This document shows, piece after piece, positions 1 to 5,631 of a stretch of DNA of 16,792 nucleotides. The DNA is from Candidatus Saccharimonadales bacterium (GTDB lineage: Bacteria > Patescibacteriota > Saccharimonadia > Saccharimonadales > Saccharimonadaceae). Each line of letters starts with the position of its first letter. The stretch's first letter is position 1. The translations under genes and the position numbers were made by a program. Location: the NCBI GenBank assembly GCA_030146045.1, contig JASLDG010000032.1:1-16792 (forward strand). The letters are read 5' to 3'. Below the pieces are notes generated by a model, which worked only from the letters and a program-made list of their open reading frames with translations, searched no databases and was not told where the DNA came from.

Positions 1-69
1 GATCAGTTGAGTGCGTAAGATGGAGATAGGTAAGGCTAAGTGATCGGACATGCTTAGATCGCGCCATGT

Positions 70-99
70 AAAAGATCACTAAACAGGGAGGGATCTTTT
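70..99. terminator. Hairpin terminator, probably two-way
   Basis: An 8-bp perfect inverted repeat (AAAAGATC at 70-77, GATCTTTT at 92-99) with a 14-base loop. It lies 18 bases past the stop of the leftward peptidoglycan-binding gene. Each strand ends the stem in TTTT, so it could stop transcription from either side. The stem is AT-rich and the loop long, so efficiency is uncertain. Bases 1-69 hold no gene that I can support. Confidence 0.5.
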
Positions 100-117
100 G
101 GTCTATGTTGTGTGATC

Positions 118-564
118 TTAATACACGACGCAGCCGGCTGATCGAGCCGCGTATACTGCATCGGTGTTCGATCCGTAGTAGCGCGAGATAGTCCCGGCAT
201 CGCTACAGAGTCGCCTCCAGGTGTTTGGGCCGACGATGCCATCAGCGGTCAAACAGCTTGAACCCTGATAGTTCTTGACTTTGGCAGCTGTTTGCGGGCC
301 AAAGCTATTATCTACCGAAAGATAGTTGGTCGTAAGTTTGTAGCCGCAGTTGATATATCCGTGCCATGCCCAGAGCTGCGTATTGGCATTGAGGATTCTT
401 TGGATGTACCCAACGCATGATGAGTAGCCACCTTGTGAATAGTTATATGCGGTACAGCCGGAGCCGTTCGAATATATGGTTAGTGCGCTTGCGTTTGATG
501 AAAACAACGCTACGCCTGAGATAGATAAGACAAGTGTTACTATGCCAGCTAATAGTTTTTTCAT
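118..564 (-). CDS. Secreted cysteine-rich peptidoglycan-binding domain protein
   Basis: A 148-aa exported protein. Residues 1-27 form a classic signal peptide: MKKLL start, hydrophobic core, and a cleavage site after Ala-Ser-Ala (25-27). The mature part has a PG_binding_1-like fold at about residues 48-120, with the typical VDNSFGPQTAAKVKNYQ stretch and the DGIVGPNTWRRL ending. Six cysteines (37, 50, 73, 104, 120, 145), all in the mature part, suggest three disulfides, so it probably folds outside the cell. There is no catalytic domain, so it likely only binds a wall, its own or a host's. The start is set by GGAAGGA just upstream and by the signal peptide. It stands alone behind a near-consensus promoter (600-628) and ends before a hairpin at 70-99. 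The domain call is sound; the biological role is inferred. Confidence 0.88.
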   Translation of the reverse strand: MKKLLAGIVTLVLSISGVALFSSNASALTIYSNGSGCTAYNYSQGGYSSCVGYIQRILNANTQLWAWHGYINCGYKLTTNYLSVDNSFGPQTAAKVKNYQGSSCLTADGIVGPNTWRRLCSDAGTISRYYGSNTDAVYAARSAGCVVY

Positions 565-599
565 TCATTCCTTCCACTTACTAATAGTACGTAAGCTTA

Positions 600-628
600 A
601 TTATTATGGAGGCTAGAATGGCTGTCAA
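600..628 (-). promoter_or_regulatory. Sigma70-type promoter of the secreted peptidoglycan-binding gene
   Basis: Read on the minus strand, a perfect -35 TTGACA (623-628), a 17-base spacer and -10 AATAAT (600-605, 5 of 6). Transcription would start near 593, giving a leader of about 29 bases with GGAAGGA before the ATG at 564. It is the best consensus promoter in the window, so this gene may be strongly expressed. Confidence 0.7.
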
Positions 629-640
629 GCGTCACCGTAT

Positions 641-943
641 TTACGCGGTAACCGTAATTCCGTTCCAAAATGCGACATAGTCGGTGAAGTCTTTTTTGAC
701 GCGCTCAATCGAGCCGGTTTTTGGCTGCGGATAGTACCATGCGCCAAAGTCATTTGTTTGGTTGTCTACTACAACGTCGTAGTAGCTCGCGTCGCCCTTC
801 CATATGCAGGTGGTGCGGTGGTTGCTCGGCTGAAAAAAATCGCGGTGGAGGCTATCCGGTGGAAAATACCAATTACCTTCGATGCGGATCAAGTCTTCTT
901 TGGGTGCTTCTGCGATGATGGTGTCATGCCACATTGCTTTCAT
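641..943 (-). CDS. DUF427 domain protein
   Basis: A 100-aa protein matching the DUF427 family over its whole length. It has the MKAMWHDTIIAEA start, a GNWYFPP turn, CIWKGDASYYDVVV in the core, AWYYPQPK, and a VAFWNGI end. These are the family's hallmark aromatic-rich motifs. The family's function is not firmly established. The frame is open a long way upstream (to 1273), but that part overlaps the alpha/beta hydrolase gene antiphase and is not real. The true start at 943 is set by GAGGAGGT seven bases before the ATG and by the family's N-terminus. It has its own promoter with a palindrome (968-989) and lies 79 bases after the hydrolase gene. Confidence 0.9.
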   Translation of the reverse strand: MKAMWHDTIIAEAPKEDLIRIEGNWYFPPDSLHRDFFQPSNHRTTCIWKGDASYYDVVVDNQTNDFGAWYYPQPKTGSIERVKKDFTDYVAFWNGITVTA

Positions 944-967
944 GTTTGTACCTCCTCGATACTCTTT

Positions 968-989
968 ATTATACCACCTCATAGAGGTG
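968..989 (-). promoter_or_regulatory. DUF427 promoter with adjoining palindrome
   Basis: On the minus strand, TATAAT (968-973) is preceded by TG plus one base, an extended -10. It is followed by a leader with GAGGAGGT before the ATG at 943. Directly upstream of the -10 is a perfect inverted repeat, CACCTC-TAT-GAGGTG (975-989), placed in the -35/-10 spacer where a repressor would block polymerase. It could also be the weak terminator hairpin of the upstream hydrolase gene. Confidence 0.55.
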
Positions 990-1022
990 AGTGGTCTATG
1001 CTCTGTGTCGGCACCCGCCGTG

Positions 1023-1571
1023 CTACCGTGTTGGATTGCGAAGTAGGCGGCTTGCGATGGAGACAAAATGTCCTGGTGTATGGAGGATTTGCTGGTGTGC
1101 GCCACTGATGCGGCTGTGCTCAGGAGTGACGATATGGTCGCGTGGAGAATATATTGTCGTGATACGCTGCAGATCGATGGGTGCGAAATTCGCCACGATT
1201 TTATCGACAAGTGGCATGAGCTGATAAAACGCCGGATGCGCCTGCTGGTGATAGCGATGAACATCCGCTGCACCGTGATTGTAGCCGCAAATTGTCATAA
1301 CTTGATCCACCCGCCCAAGATGACGTGAAAAAGCAAAGAGTGCCATGGCACCGCCAGCACTCTCACCGACGAGTATGAGTTCATCGGCATCGATCTGCCC
1401 GATGGCATTGGCAATGCGGGCATACTTGTCGTCGTATGTTTCGTGCCGGTCGCTCCAGCGCATCGGTACAAAGGTCACCTGAGTGTCGCGACGCCTCCAT
1501 CTACGCAGGGCAAGTCGCCGTAATGCATCAAAGTGATCACCAAACCCTGGAATATATACGATGTGCCTCAT
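1023..1571 (-). CDS. Small alpha/beta hydrolase
   Basis: A 182-aa single-domain alpha/beta hydrolase. The N-terminus MRHIVYIPGFGDH gives the first strand and the oxyanion-side glycine loop. The nucleophile elbow is GESAG (69-73) with Ser71. A likely acid is Asp145 in SPRDHIV, and the base is His168 in TPGHF, giving the complete Ser-Asp-His triad in order. It lacks a lid domain and signal peptide, so it is a compact cytosolic esterase/lipase-like enzyme of the RBBP9/YdeN size class. The substrate cannot be told. The start at 1571 has no clear Shine-Dalgarno, but the earlier ATG in the leader runs into a stop. It diverges from the gene at 1641 and precedes DUF427 in the same direction, though DUF427 has its own promoter. 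Confidence 0.87.
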   Translation of the reverse strand: MRHIVYIPGFGDHFDALRRLALRRWRRRDTQVTFVPMRWSDRHETYDDKYARIANAIGQIDADELILVGESAGGAMALFAFSRHLGRVDQVMTICGYNHGAADVHRYHQQAHPAFYQLMPLVDKIVANFAPIDLQRITTIYSPRDHIVTPEHSRISGAHQQILHTPGHFVSIASRLLRNPTR

Positions 1572-1606
1572 GAGCCGCTGGTATCCATACTCTTAAGTGT
1601 AGCATT

Positions 1607-1634
1607 TTGTAAATAGACGATTTGTGGGCACAAT
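1607..1634 (+). promoter_or_regulatory. Probable promoter of the 87-aa gene, predicted leaderless
   Basis: A -35 TTGTAA (1607-1612), 16-base spacer and -10 CACAAT (1629-1634) leave just six bases before the ATG at 1641. Transcription would then begin at the start codon itself. Both boxes match consensus at only 4 of 6 positions, so this is the weakest member of the leaderless group. Confidence 0.35.
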
Positions 1635-1640
1635 AGATAC

Positions 1641-1904
1641 ATGGCGTTTAATCACTATGCAAAGATGAAGCGAATTTTGGATGAGCAGCCCGAGGGCTGG
1701 TATATCAGGCAGATCAATGAGCCGACCAGTGCCAAGAATTTTCGTGGTGAGGTGGTGAACTACGATTACTACTACCGGATATACACTGCAGATGATGAAC
1801 TGATAAAATATTGCAAGTTTCAGAAAATCGACAAGCTCGCCAGTATGTTGGGTGTTGAGGTGGGTGATTTGCCGCTGATAGATGAGAGTATACTAGATAT
1901 ATAA
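1641..1904 (+). CDS. Uncharacterised 87-aa protein
   Basis: Not recognised. The 87-aa product is soluble, rich in Tyr, Asp and Glu, with an unusual YDYYYRIY run near residues 36-43 and no signal peptide or membrane segment. The second half resembles a small alpha/beta domain ending in an acidic tail. No Shine-Dalgarno precedes the ATG; a possible -10 lies six bases upstream, as in other genes here. It is followed after 15 bases by the PhnB-type gene, which has a good Shine-Dalgarno, so the two are probably co-transcribed. It looks real because it fills the space between divergent and downstream genes with no competing frame. Confidence 0.65.
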   Translation: MAFNHYAKMKRILDEQPEGWYIRQINEPTSAKNFRGEVVNYDYYYRIYTADDELIKYCKFQKIDKLASMLGVEVGDLPLIDESILDI

Positions 1905-1919
1905 GGGGGAGAATAGAAT

Positions 1920-2309
1920 ATGAGCTATAGTTTGCAACCGTACATTAGTTTTAAGGGTCGTGCGCGTGAAGCGATGGAGTTTTATCAAGGTGTTTTTGGC
2001 GGACGGGCTGATATTGTGACATTTGGCCAGTTTGGTGTCCCGGATATGCCGGCGGATGGTGTGATGCATTCAGCGCTGGTGATTGACGACAAGACGTTGA
2101 TTATGGGTAGCGATGCCATGGAAGAGACGCCAGCGGGTATTGCCCTGAGCTTGAGCGGGAGTGGTGATGAGCTTCGTGAGCTGTTTGCTAAATTGAGTGA
2201 CGGTGCGACAGATGTACGTGAAATTCAGGTTGAGCAGTGGGGTGACGAATACGGTGAGCTGGTTGATACATTCGGTGTTCGCTGGATGTTTAACGGGGTG
2301 AGTGAGTAA
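1920..2309 (+). CDS. PhnB-type VOC (glyoxalase/bleomycin-resistance fold) protein
   Basis: A 129-aa protein of the PhnB-like branch of the vicinal oxygen chelate superfamily. The diagnostic parts are QPYISFKGRAREAMEFYQ (residues 6-23), a VFGGRAD strand, VMHSALVIDDKTLIMGSD in the middle, and WGDEYGELVDTFGVRWMFN at the end. PhnB-like proteins are often annotated as 3-demethylubiquinone methyltransferase-like or glyoxalase, but their substrates are mostly unproven and I do not assign one. Length is usual for the family. AAGGGGGAG lies upstream of the ATG. It probably shares a transcript with the 87-aa gene. Confidence 0.88.
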   Translation: MSYSLQPYISFKGRAREAMEFYQGVFGGRADIVTFGQFGVPDMPADGVMHSALVIDDKTLIMGSDAMEETPAGIALSLSGSGDELRELFAKLSDGATDVREIQVEQWGDEYGELVDTFGVRWMFNGVSE

Positions 2310-2327
2310 AATACAGTCTAATAGACG

Positions 2328-2339
2328 CCGCGTGAGCGG
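2328..2339 (+). other. Short GNRA-tetraloop hairpin in the leader of the reductase gene
   Basis: CCGC-GTGA-GCGG forms a 4-bp GC stem closed by a GTGA (GNRA) tetraloop, 33 bases before the ATG at 2373. A possible -10, TCTAAT (2317-2322), lies just upstream, which would put the hairpin at the very 5' end of the mRNA, where it could protect the transcript. The promoter assignment is weak. Confidence 0.3.
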
Positions 2340-2372
2340 AGTAAGATAGAGATAGGTAAACGAGGAGGGTCT

Positions 2373-2981
2373 ATGCGCAAGTTAATCGTTCAGGAATTTA
2401 TCACCCTAGACGGAGTGATGCAGGCGCCCGGTGGGCCTGAGGAAGATGAGTCGGGTGCATTTGCATATGGTGGCTGGACGGCACCGTATTTTGAGGAGGC
2501 CGATGCGGCTGCGGGCGAATTTATGCGAGAATGGATGCGATCGACGGATATTTTGCTTGGCAGGAAGACGTTTGATATCTTTGCTGCATACTGGCCATCG
2601 CATGCCGATATATGGCCTGGCATCAATGATGTAGCCAAGTATGTTGCAAGTACGACAGTGGTGACGAATACCACGGAGTGGCCGAATGTGACGTTTATCA
2701 GTACTATCGAGGAGATCAAAAAGCTCAAAGAGGGCGAAGGATCGGATATCAAAGTGCATGGCAGCGGCAAGCTGGCGCAAGATTTGCTGAAGCATGGCCT
2801 GGTAGATGAGCTGCATCTTATTACCTACCCGATTACCCTTGGCAAGGGTAAGAAATTGTTTAACGAAGATACTCCTGCTGCGGCATATACACTTATGGAT
2901 AGCGTTGTGGCGCCTAATGGAGTGATTTTTGCAAGCTACAAGCGAGCCGGCGAAGTACAGACAGGTACGGTGAGCGACTAG
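2373..2981 (+). CDS. Dihydrofolate reductase / RibD C-terminal-like reductase
   Basis: A 202-aa protein of the RibD_C/DHFR-like family (the YyaP/YwjB type). The start MRKLIVQEFITLDGVMQAPG is the typical first strand and loop. ILLGRKTFDIFAAYWP (about 61-76) is the cofactor-side motif. KVHGSGKLAQDLLKHGLVDE and LITYPITLGKGKKLF (about 127-165) are the C-terminal NADPH-binding and substrate-side strands. Related proteins bind NADPH, but most have no proven substrate, and true folate reductase activity should not be assumed. GAGGAGGG lies six bases before the ATG. The 64-base gap from the PhnB-type gene contains a possible promoter and a small hairpin. No clear terminator follows; the convergent exonuclease gene ends 55 bases away. 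Confidence 0.9.
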   Translation: MRKLIVQEFITLDGVMQAPGGPEEDESGAFAYGGWTAPYFEEADAAAGEFMREWMRSTDILLGRKTFDIFAAYWPSHADIWPGINDVAKYVASTTVVTNTTEWPNVTFISTIEEIKKLKEGEGSDIKVHGSGKLAQDLLKHGLVDELHLITYPITLGKGKKLFNEDTPAAAYTLMDSVVAPNGVIFASYKRAGEVQTGTVSD

Positions 2982-3036
2982 CAGGAGCGCTAAGATTTAG
3001 GTATTGAAGATTAGCGTGACCAGCATTCGTAAGCGA

Positions 3037-4422
3037 TCATAATAGCGAGCGATTGATCAGCGAAATGGCCTCGGGGTGTTTGCGGATGTAGCTTCGAATG
3101 ATTTTATAGGTGTCGATGTCAAAGCCACTGTCGATCGGGGTGGTGAGAGGCTCATCAAATGCATGTTCGACGACTGAGGTAACAATCCACTGGTCGATGA
3201 TAATCGAGCGGGTTTCGCTGATGCGTACGGCCACTGCGGATGCAAACGGCCATGATTCTATTTTGGAGCGTTCGAGTGCAAGCTCGATCCGACGGTTGTA
3301 AAGTTCGGGCGATTCCTTGCCTATGCAGGCACCTTTGCAGAAACCAAGTTGATAGCGAAAACAAGCGCCGCTCGTTTTTTCGAGGCCAAGGAGCTTTGGG
3401 CAGAGTTGGAAGGTTTTGGCGGCTATTTCGAGTCGGGCTTTGGCTTGAGACTTGGAAGTATACACGCCATATATATTTTCGAGCTGCTGATGCTCGGAAA
3501 GATCAGTGTTTTCAATACGGATCGTTTCGTACCCGTCGCTGTTGAATTCGCGTAGAAAAACCGATTGTTTGGTTGTGCGTCGCAGCTGCCGGTTAAACAT
3601 TGGCTGGAGCTCTTTGACTTTGGCGGATTCGAGTAAGAGCGCCTCAATTTCTGTTGCAGTAGTGATAAAGCTGACGTTGTGGCTTGCGAGGGTCATTTTG
3701 AGCTCTTTGGCGATAGTAGTGGCATTGGTAAAATGCGAGCGCACGCGTGAGCGGATATTGACGCTTTTGCCGACGTACAGCGGCGCGCCGGTATCGTCTT
3801 CGAATATATAGATACCAGGGCTGTCAGGAAGGTTCAATATGACAGCTTCGTCGACGTGAGGCGGGAGTGATTTAGTCTTGAGTTGCTTGGCAATATTTTC
3901 GAGAAACGCCTCGTGTCCCTTCTTGGCGATGGTCAGTTTGACGAAGTCGTACATGGCTAGAGCATCGTCGTAGGCGCGGTGGCGAGCCGAAACGGGAATA
4001 TTGTGGCGAGCAATGATTTTCTCGAGGCTATGGCCGCGATGTTCTTGCCATAAGGCGCGTGACATTTTGACGGTACAAAAGAGCTTGGGTTTAAAGTCGT
4101 AGCCCGCCGCTGTAAATTCACGCTTCAGGAATGAATAGTCGAACAGCACGTTGTGTGCTACAAAGATTGAGCCGTTCATAAAATCGTAAAGCTGCGTGGC
4201 GATATCTTCAAAATACGGTGCATCGACTAAGTCGCCATTCGTAATACCAGTAAGCCGCGTAATCCAGTGCGGTATTTCGCCCCCGGGATTAACAAGCGAA
4301 GTAAAGGTATCGACGATCTCACCGCCCATTACCTTGATGGCGGCAACTTCGATGACTCGGCCGCGCGGGCCTGTTCCGCCATTGGTTTCGATATCGACAA
4401 ATACTGCATCACCCTCAAACAT
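3037..4422 (-). CDS. DEDDh 3'-5' exonuclease fused to a UvrC-like GIY-YIG nuclease half
   Basis: A 461-aa two-part DNA-processing protein. Residues 1-165 are a DnaQ-type exonuclease with all DEDDh residues: Asp10 and Glu12 (VDIET), Asp95 (AHNVLFD), and His148/Asp153 (HRAYDD). From about residue 198 there is a GIY-YIG domain like the N-terminus of UvrC/Cho, with GIY 203-205, YVG 216-218 and the TEIEALLLES helix near 257-266. Next come four cysteines (341, 354, 362, 366), spaced like the cluster cysteines of UvrC and including a YQLGFCKGAC stretch. There is no RNase H-like or helix-hairpin-helix part, so it resembles a Cho-like 3'-side nuclease joined to an exonuclease. The same architecture is known in other bacteria, for example mycobacteria. 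The -10 TATACT sits only eight bases before the ATG, so the mRNA is near-leaderless. Confidence 0.93.
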   Translation of the reverse strand: MFEGDAVFVDIETNGGTGPRGRVIEVAAIKVMGGEIVDTFTSLVNPGGEIPHWITRLTGITNGDLVDAPYFEDIATQLYDFMNGSIFVAHNVLFDYSFLKREFTAAGYDFKPKLFCTVKMSRALWQEHRGHSLEKIIARHNIPVSARHRAYDDALAMYDFVKLTIAKKGHEAFLENIAKQLKTKSLPPHVDEAVILNLPDSPGIYIFEDDTGAPLYVGKSVNIRSRVRSHFTNATTIAKELKMTLASHNVSFITTATEIEALLLESAKVKELQPMFNRQLRRTTKQSVFLREFNSDGYETIRIENTDLSEHQQLENIYGVYTSKSQAKARLEIAAKTFQLCPKLLGLEKTSGACFRYQLGFCKGACIGKESPELYNRRIELALERSKIESWPFASAVAVRISETRSIIIDQWIVTSVVEHAFDEPLTTPIDSGFDIDTYKIIRSYIRKHPEAISLINRSLL

Positions 4423-4430
4423 CTCTTTCT

Positions 4431-4475
4431 AGTATAGTCTTGTTTTTGCCTGGCTGCGAGCTTGTGTACTATACT
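4431..4475. promoter_or_regulatory. Divergent promoter pair, both predicted leaderless
   Basis: Two genes diverge across 59 bases. Leftward, -10 TATACT (4431-4436, minus strand) ends eight bases before the exonuclease ATG at 4422. Rightward, -35 TTGCCT (4446-4451), an 18-base spacer and -10 TATACT (4470-4475) leave six bases before the ATG at 4482. Neither mRNA would have room for a Shine-Dalgarno. Confidence 0.6.
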
Positions 4476-4481
4476 AAGCCT

Positions 4482-4835
4482 ATGAGTAATGACGTTACCG
4501 CATATATCGATACATTCGATGGCGATGTAAGAGCGCGGCTACTTAAACTTCGCGACATTGTGCGAACGGAAGCGCCCGATGCGGATGAAATGGTGTCGTA
4601 TGGTATGCCTGCGTACAAACTGAAGGGCAAGCCATTGGTGTATTTTGCGGGATATCCCAAGCATATCGGATTTTATGCTACACCAAACGGTCATGAAGCA
4701 TTCAAAGATGAATTCTCGAAGTATAAACAAGGCAAGGGTTCGGTTCAGTTTCCGCTTGACCAGCCCCTCCCGATAGAGCTCATCGAGCGAGTGGTACGCT
4801 ATCGCCGCGAACAGGTAACAAAGGAAGCTGTTTAA
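4482..4835 (+). CDS. DUF1801 (YdhG-like) protein
   Basis: A 117-aa DUF1801 protein. Family signs are the VTAYIDTFDGDVRARLLKLR start, EAPDADEMVSYGMPAYKLKG (a helix, turn and strand typical of the family), LVYFAGYPKHIGFYAT, and SVQFPLDQPLP near the end. Family members have a frataxin/CyaY-like fold, and some are named iron chaperones (YdhG); that function is not shown here and no metal site is obvious. The frame is open from 4440, but the ATG at 4482 is preferred: it fits the family's N-terminus and lies six bases after the -10. The first stretch would overlap the promoter. The stop (4833-4835) shares one base with the next start, so translation is coupled. Confidence 0.9.
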   Translation: MSNDVTAYIDTFDGDVRARLLKLRDIVRTEAPDADEMVSYGMPAYKLKGKPLVYFAGYPKHIGFYATPNGHEAFKDEFSKYKQGKGSVQFPLDQPLPIELIERVVRYRREQVTKEAV

Positions 4836-5254
4836 TGAGCGATACTCAGATGAAAACTATCCCGACGGATGCTGACGTGTTGGAATTTGTCGCACGACTC
4901 GATAAAGATCAGCAGCGACGCGATAGTGAAACGCTCATTGGTCTGATGCAGAAAATAAGCGGCCAGCCGCCGGTACTGTGGGGTCCGGCAATTATTGGGT
5001 TCGGCGAGTATCATTATATCTATGCGAGTGGGCGCGAGGGTGATATGCCGCGAATTGCTTTTTCGCCGCGTAAGGGTAAACTGGTACTCTATAGCATGAA
5101 TGACATGGCTAAGTATGCGCCAGTGTGCGAGCGCCTTGGCAAGCATACGACATCAAAAGCATGTTTGTATATGACAAAGCTGGCTGATGTAGATATGGAT
5201 GTTTTGGAAGAGCTTATTAAGGCGCTGTATGAAGATGTGCCGAGGGAGGTGTAG
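4835..5254 (+). CDS. DUF1801 protein, second type
   Basis: A 139-aa DUF1801 protein of the longer subfamily. It has QQRRDSETLIGLMQKISGQP, WGPAIIGFGEYHYIYASGRE, AFSPRKGKLVLY, LGKHTTSKACLYMTKLADVD and a final helix, all in the expected order and length. It differs clearly from the neighbouring DUF1801 protein, so the pair is two subfamilies rather than a recent tandem duplication. The role is unknown. The start overlaps the previous stop by one base (TAATG), which strongly implies one mRNA and re-initiation. GGGAGGTG at its own 3' end serves as the Shine-Dalgarno of the next gene. Confidence 0.92.
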   Translation: MSDTQMKTIPTDADVLEFVARLDKDQQRRDSETLIGLMQKISGQPPVLWGPAIIGFGEYHYIYASGREGDMPRIAFSPRKGKLVLYSMNDMAKYAPVCERLGKHTTSKACLYMTKLADVDMDVLEELIKALYEDVPREV

Positions 5255-5256
5255 CT

Positions 5257-5631
5257 GTGGCTGGGCATCGTGTCTACAGTATACCGTTTGCAAATATTTA
5301 TCCGCTTTATATTGAAAAGGCACAGAAAAAAGGCCGCACCAAGGCGGAAGTCGATGAGATTATTTATTGGCTGACGGGGTATGATGAGCGCGGGCTGATA
5401 CAAGCACTTGCAGATCGGATAGATTTGGAGACATTTTATACAAATGCACCAAAACTGAATGTAAACCGCAAGCTGATTACTGGGGTGATTTGCGGCATGC
5501 GAGTGGAGCAGATTGGGGAGCCAATAATGCAAGAAATTCGTTATATGGATAAGCTGATTGACGAGCTGGCTCGCGGTAAAACAATGGCGAAGATTCTTCG
5601 TACGCCAGTAAAGGGTACCGATACATTATGA
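5257..5631 (+). CDS. DUF2200 protein
   Basis: A 124-aa protein that matches DUF2200 along its full length: HRVYSIPFANIYPLYIEKAQ, KGRTKAEVDEIIYWLTGYD, FYTNAPKLNVNRKLITGVIC and MQEIRYMDKLIDELARGK (about residues 4-111). The function is unknown; it is a helical, cytosolic protein. The start is GTG at 5257, two bases after the previous TAG, with GGGAGGTG ten bases upstream, and it fits the family start. The end overlaps the next gene by ATGA. Its genomic pairing with a DUF1801 protein suggests linked use, but that is inferred only from position. Confidence 0.92.
   Translation: MAGHRVYSIPFANIYPLYIEKAQKKGRTKAEVDEIIYWLTGYDERGLIQALADRIDLETFYTNAPKLNVNRKLITGVICGMRVEQIGEPIMQEIRYMDKLIDELARGKTMAKILRTPVKGTDTL

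Noticed and set aside
618..680. A 20-codon rightward frame (MAVKRHRIYAVTVIPFQNAT) with GGAGG five bases before its ATG
   Set aside because: It lies on the reverse of the -35/-10 region of the peptidoglycan-binding gene and the 3' end of the DUF427 gene. The Shine-Dalgarno and -10-like bases are explained by those elements, and such a short frame is expected by chance.
758..1108. Rightward 116-codon open frame opposite the DUF427 and hydrolase genes
   Set aside because: No family resemblance, atypical composition, no Shine-Dalgarno; it mirrors the coding pattern of the leftward genes.
944..1273. Upstream extension of the DUF427 frame
   Set aside because: It overlaps the alpha/beta hydrolase in another frame, and the DUF427 family start plus GAGGAGGT clearly point to 943.
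2390..2816. Two leftward open frames opposite the reductase gene
   Set aside because: Shadow frames of a clear RibD_C/DHFR-like gene, with no recognisable domain.
3240..3811. Rightward open frames opposite the exonuclease/GIY-YIG gene
   Set aside because: All lie inside a gene with intact catalytic motifs and have no domain or ribosome site of their own.
4482..5254. The two DUF1801 genes as a recent tandem duplication
   Set aside because: They differ in length, motifs and subfamily, with no long shared stretch, so they are distinct members of the family.
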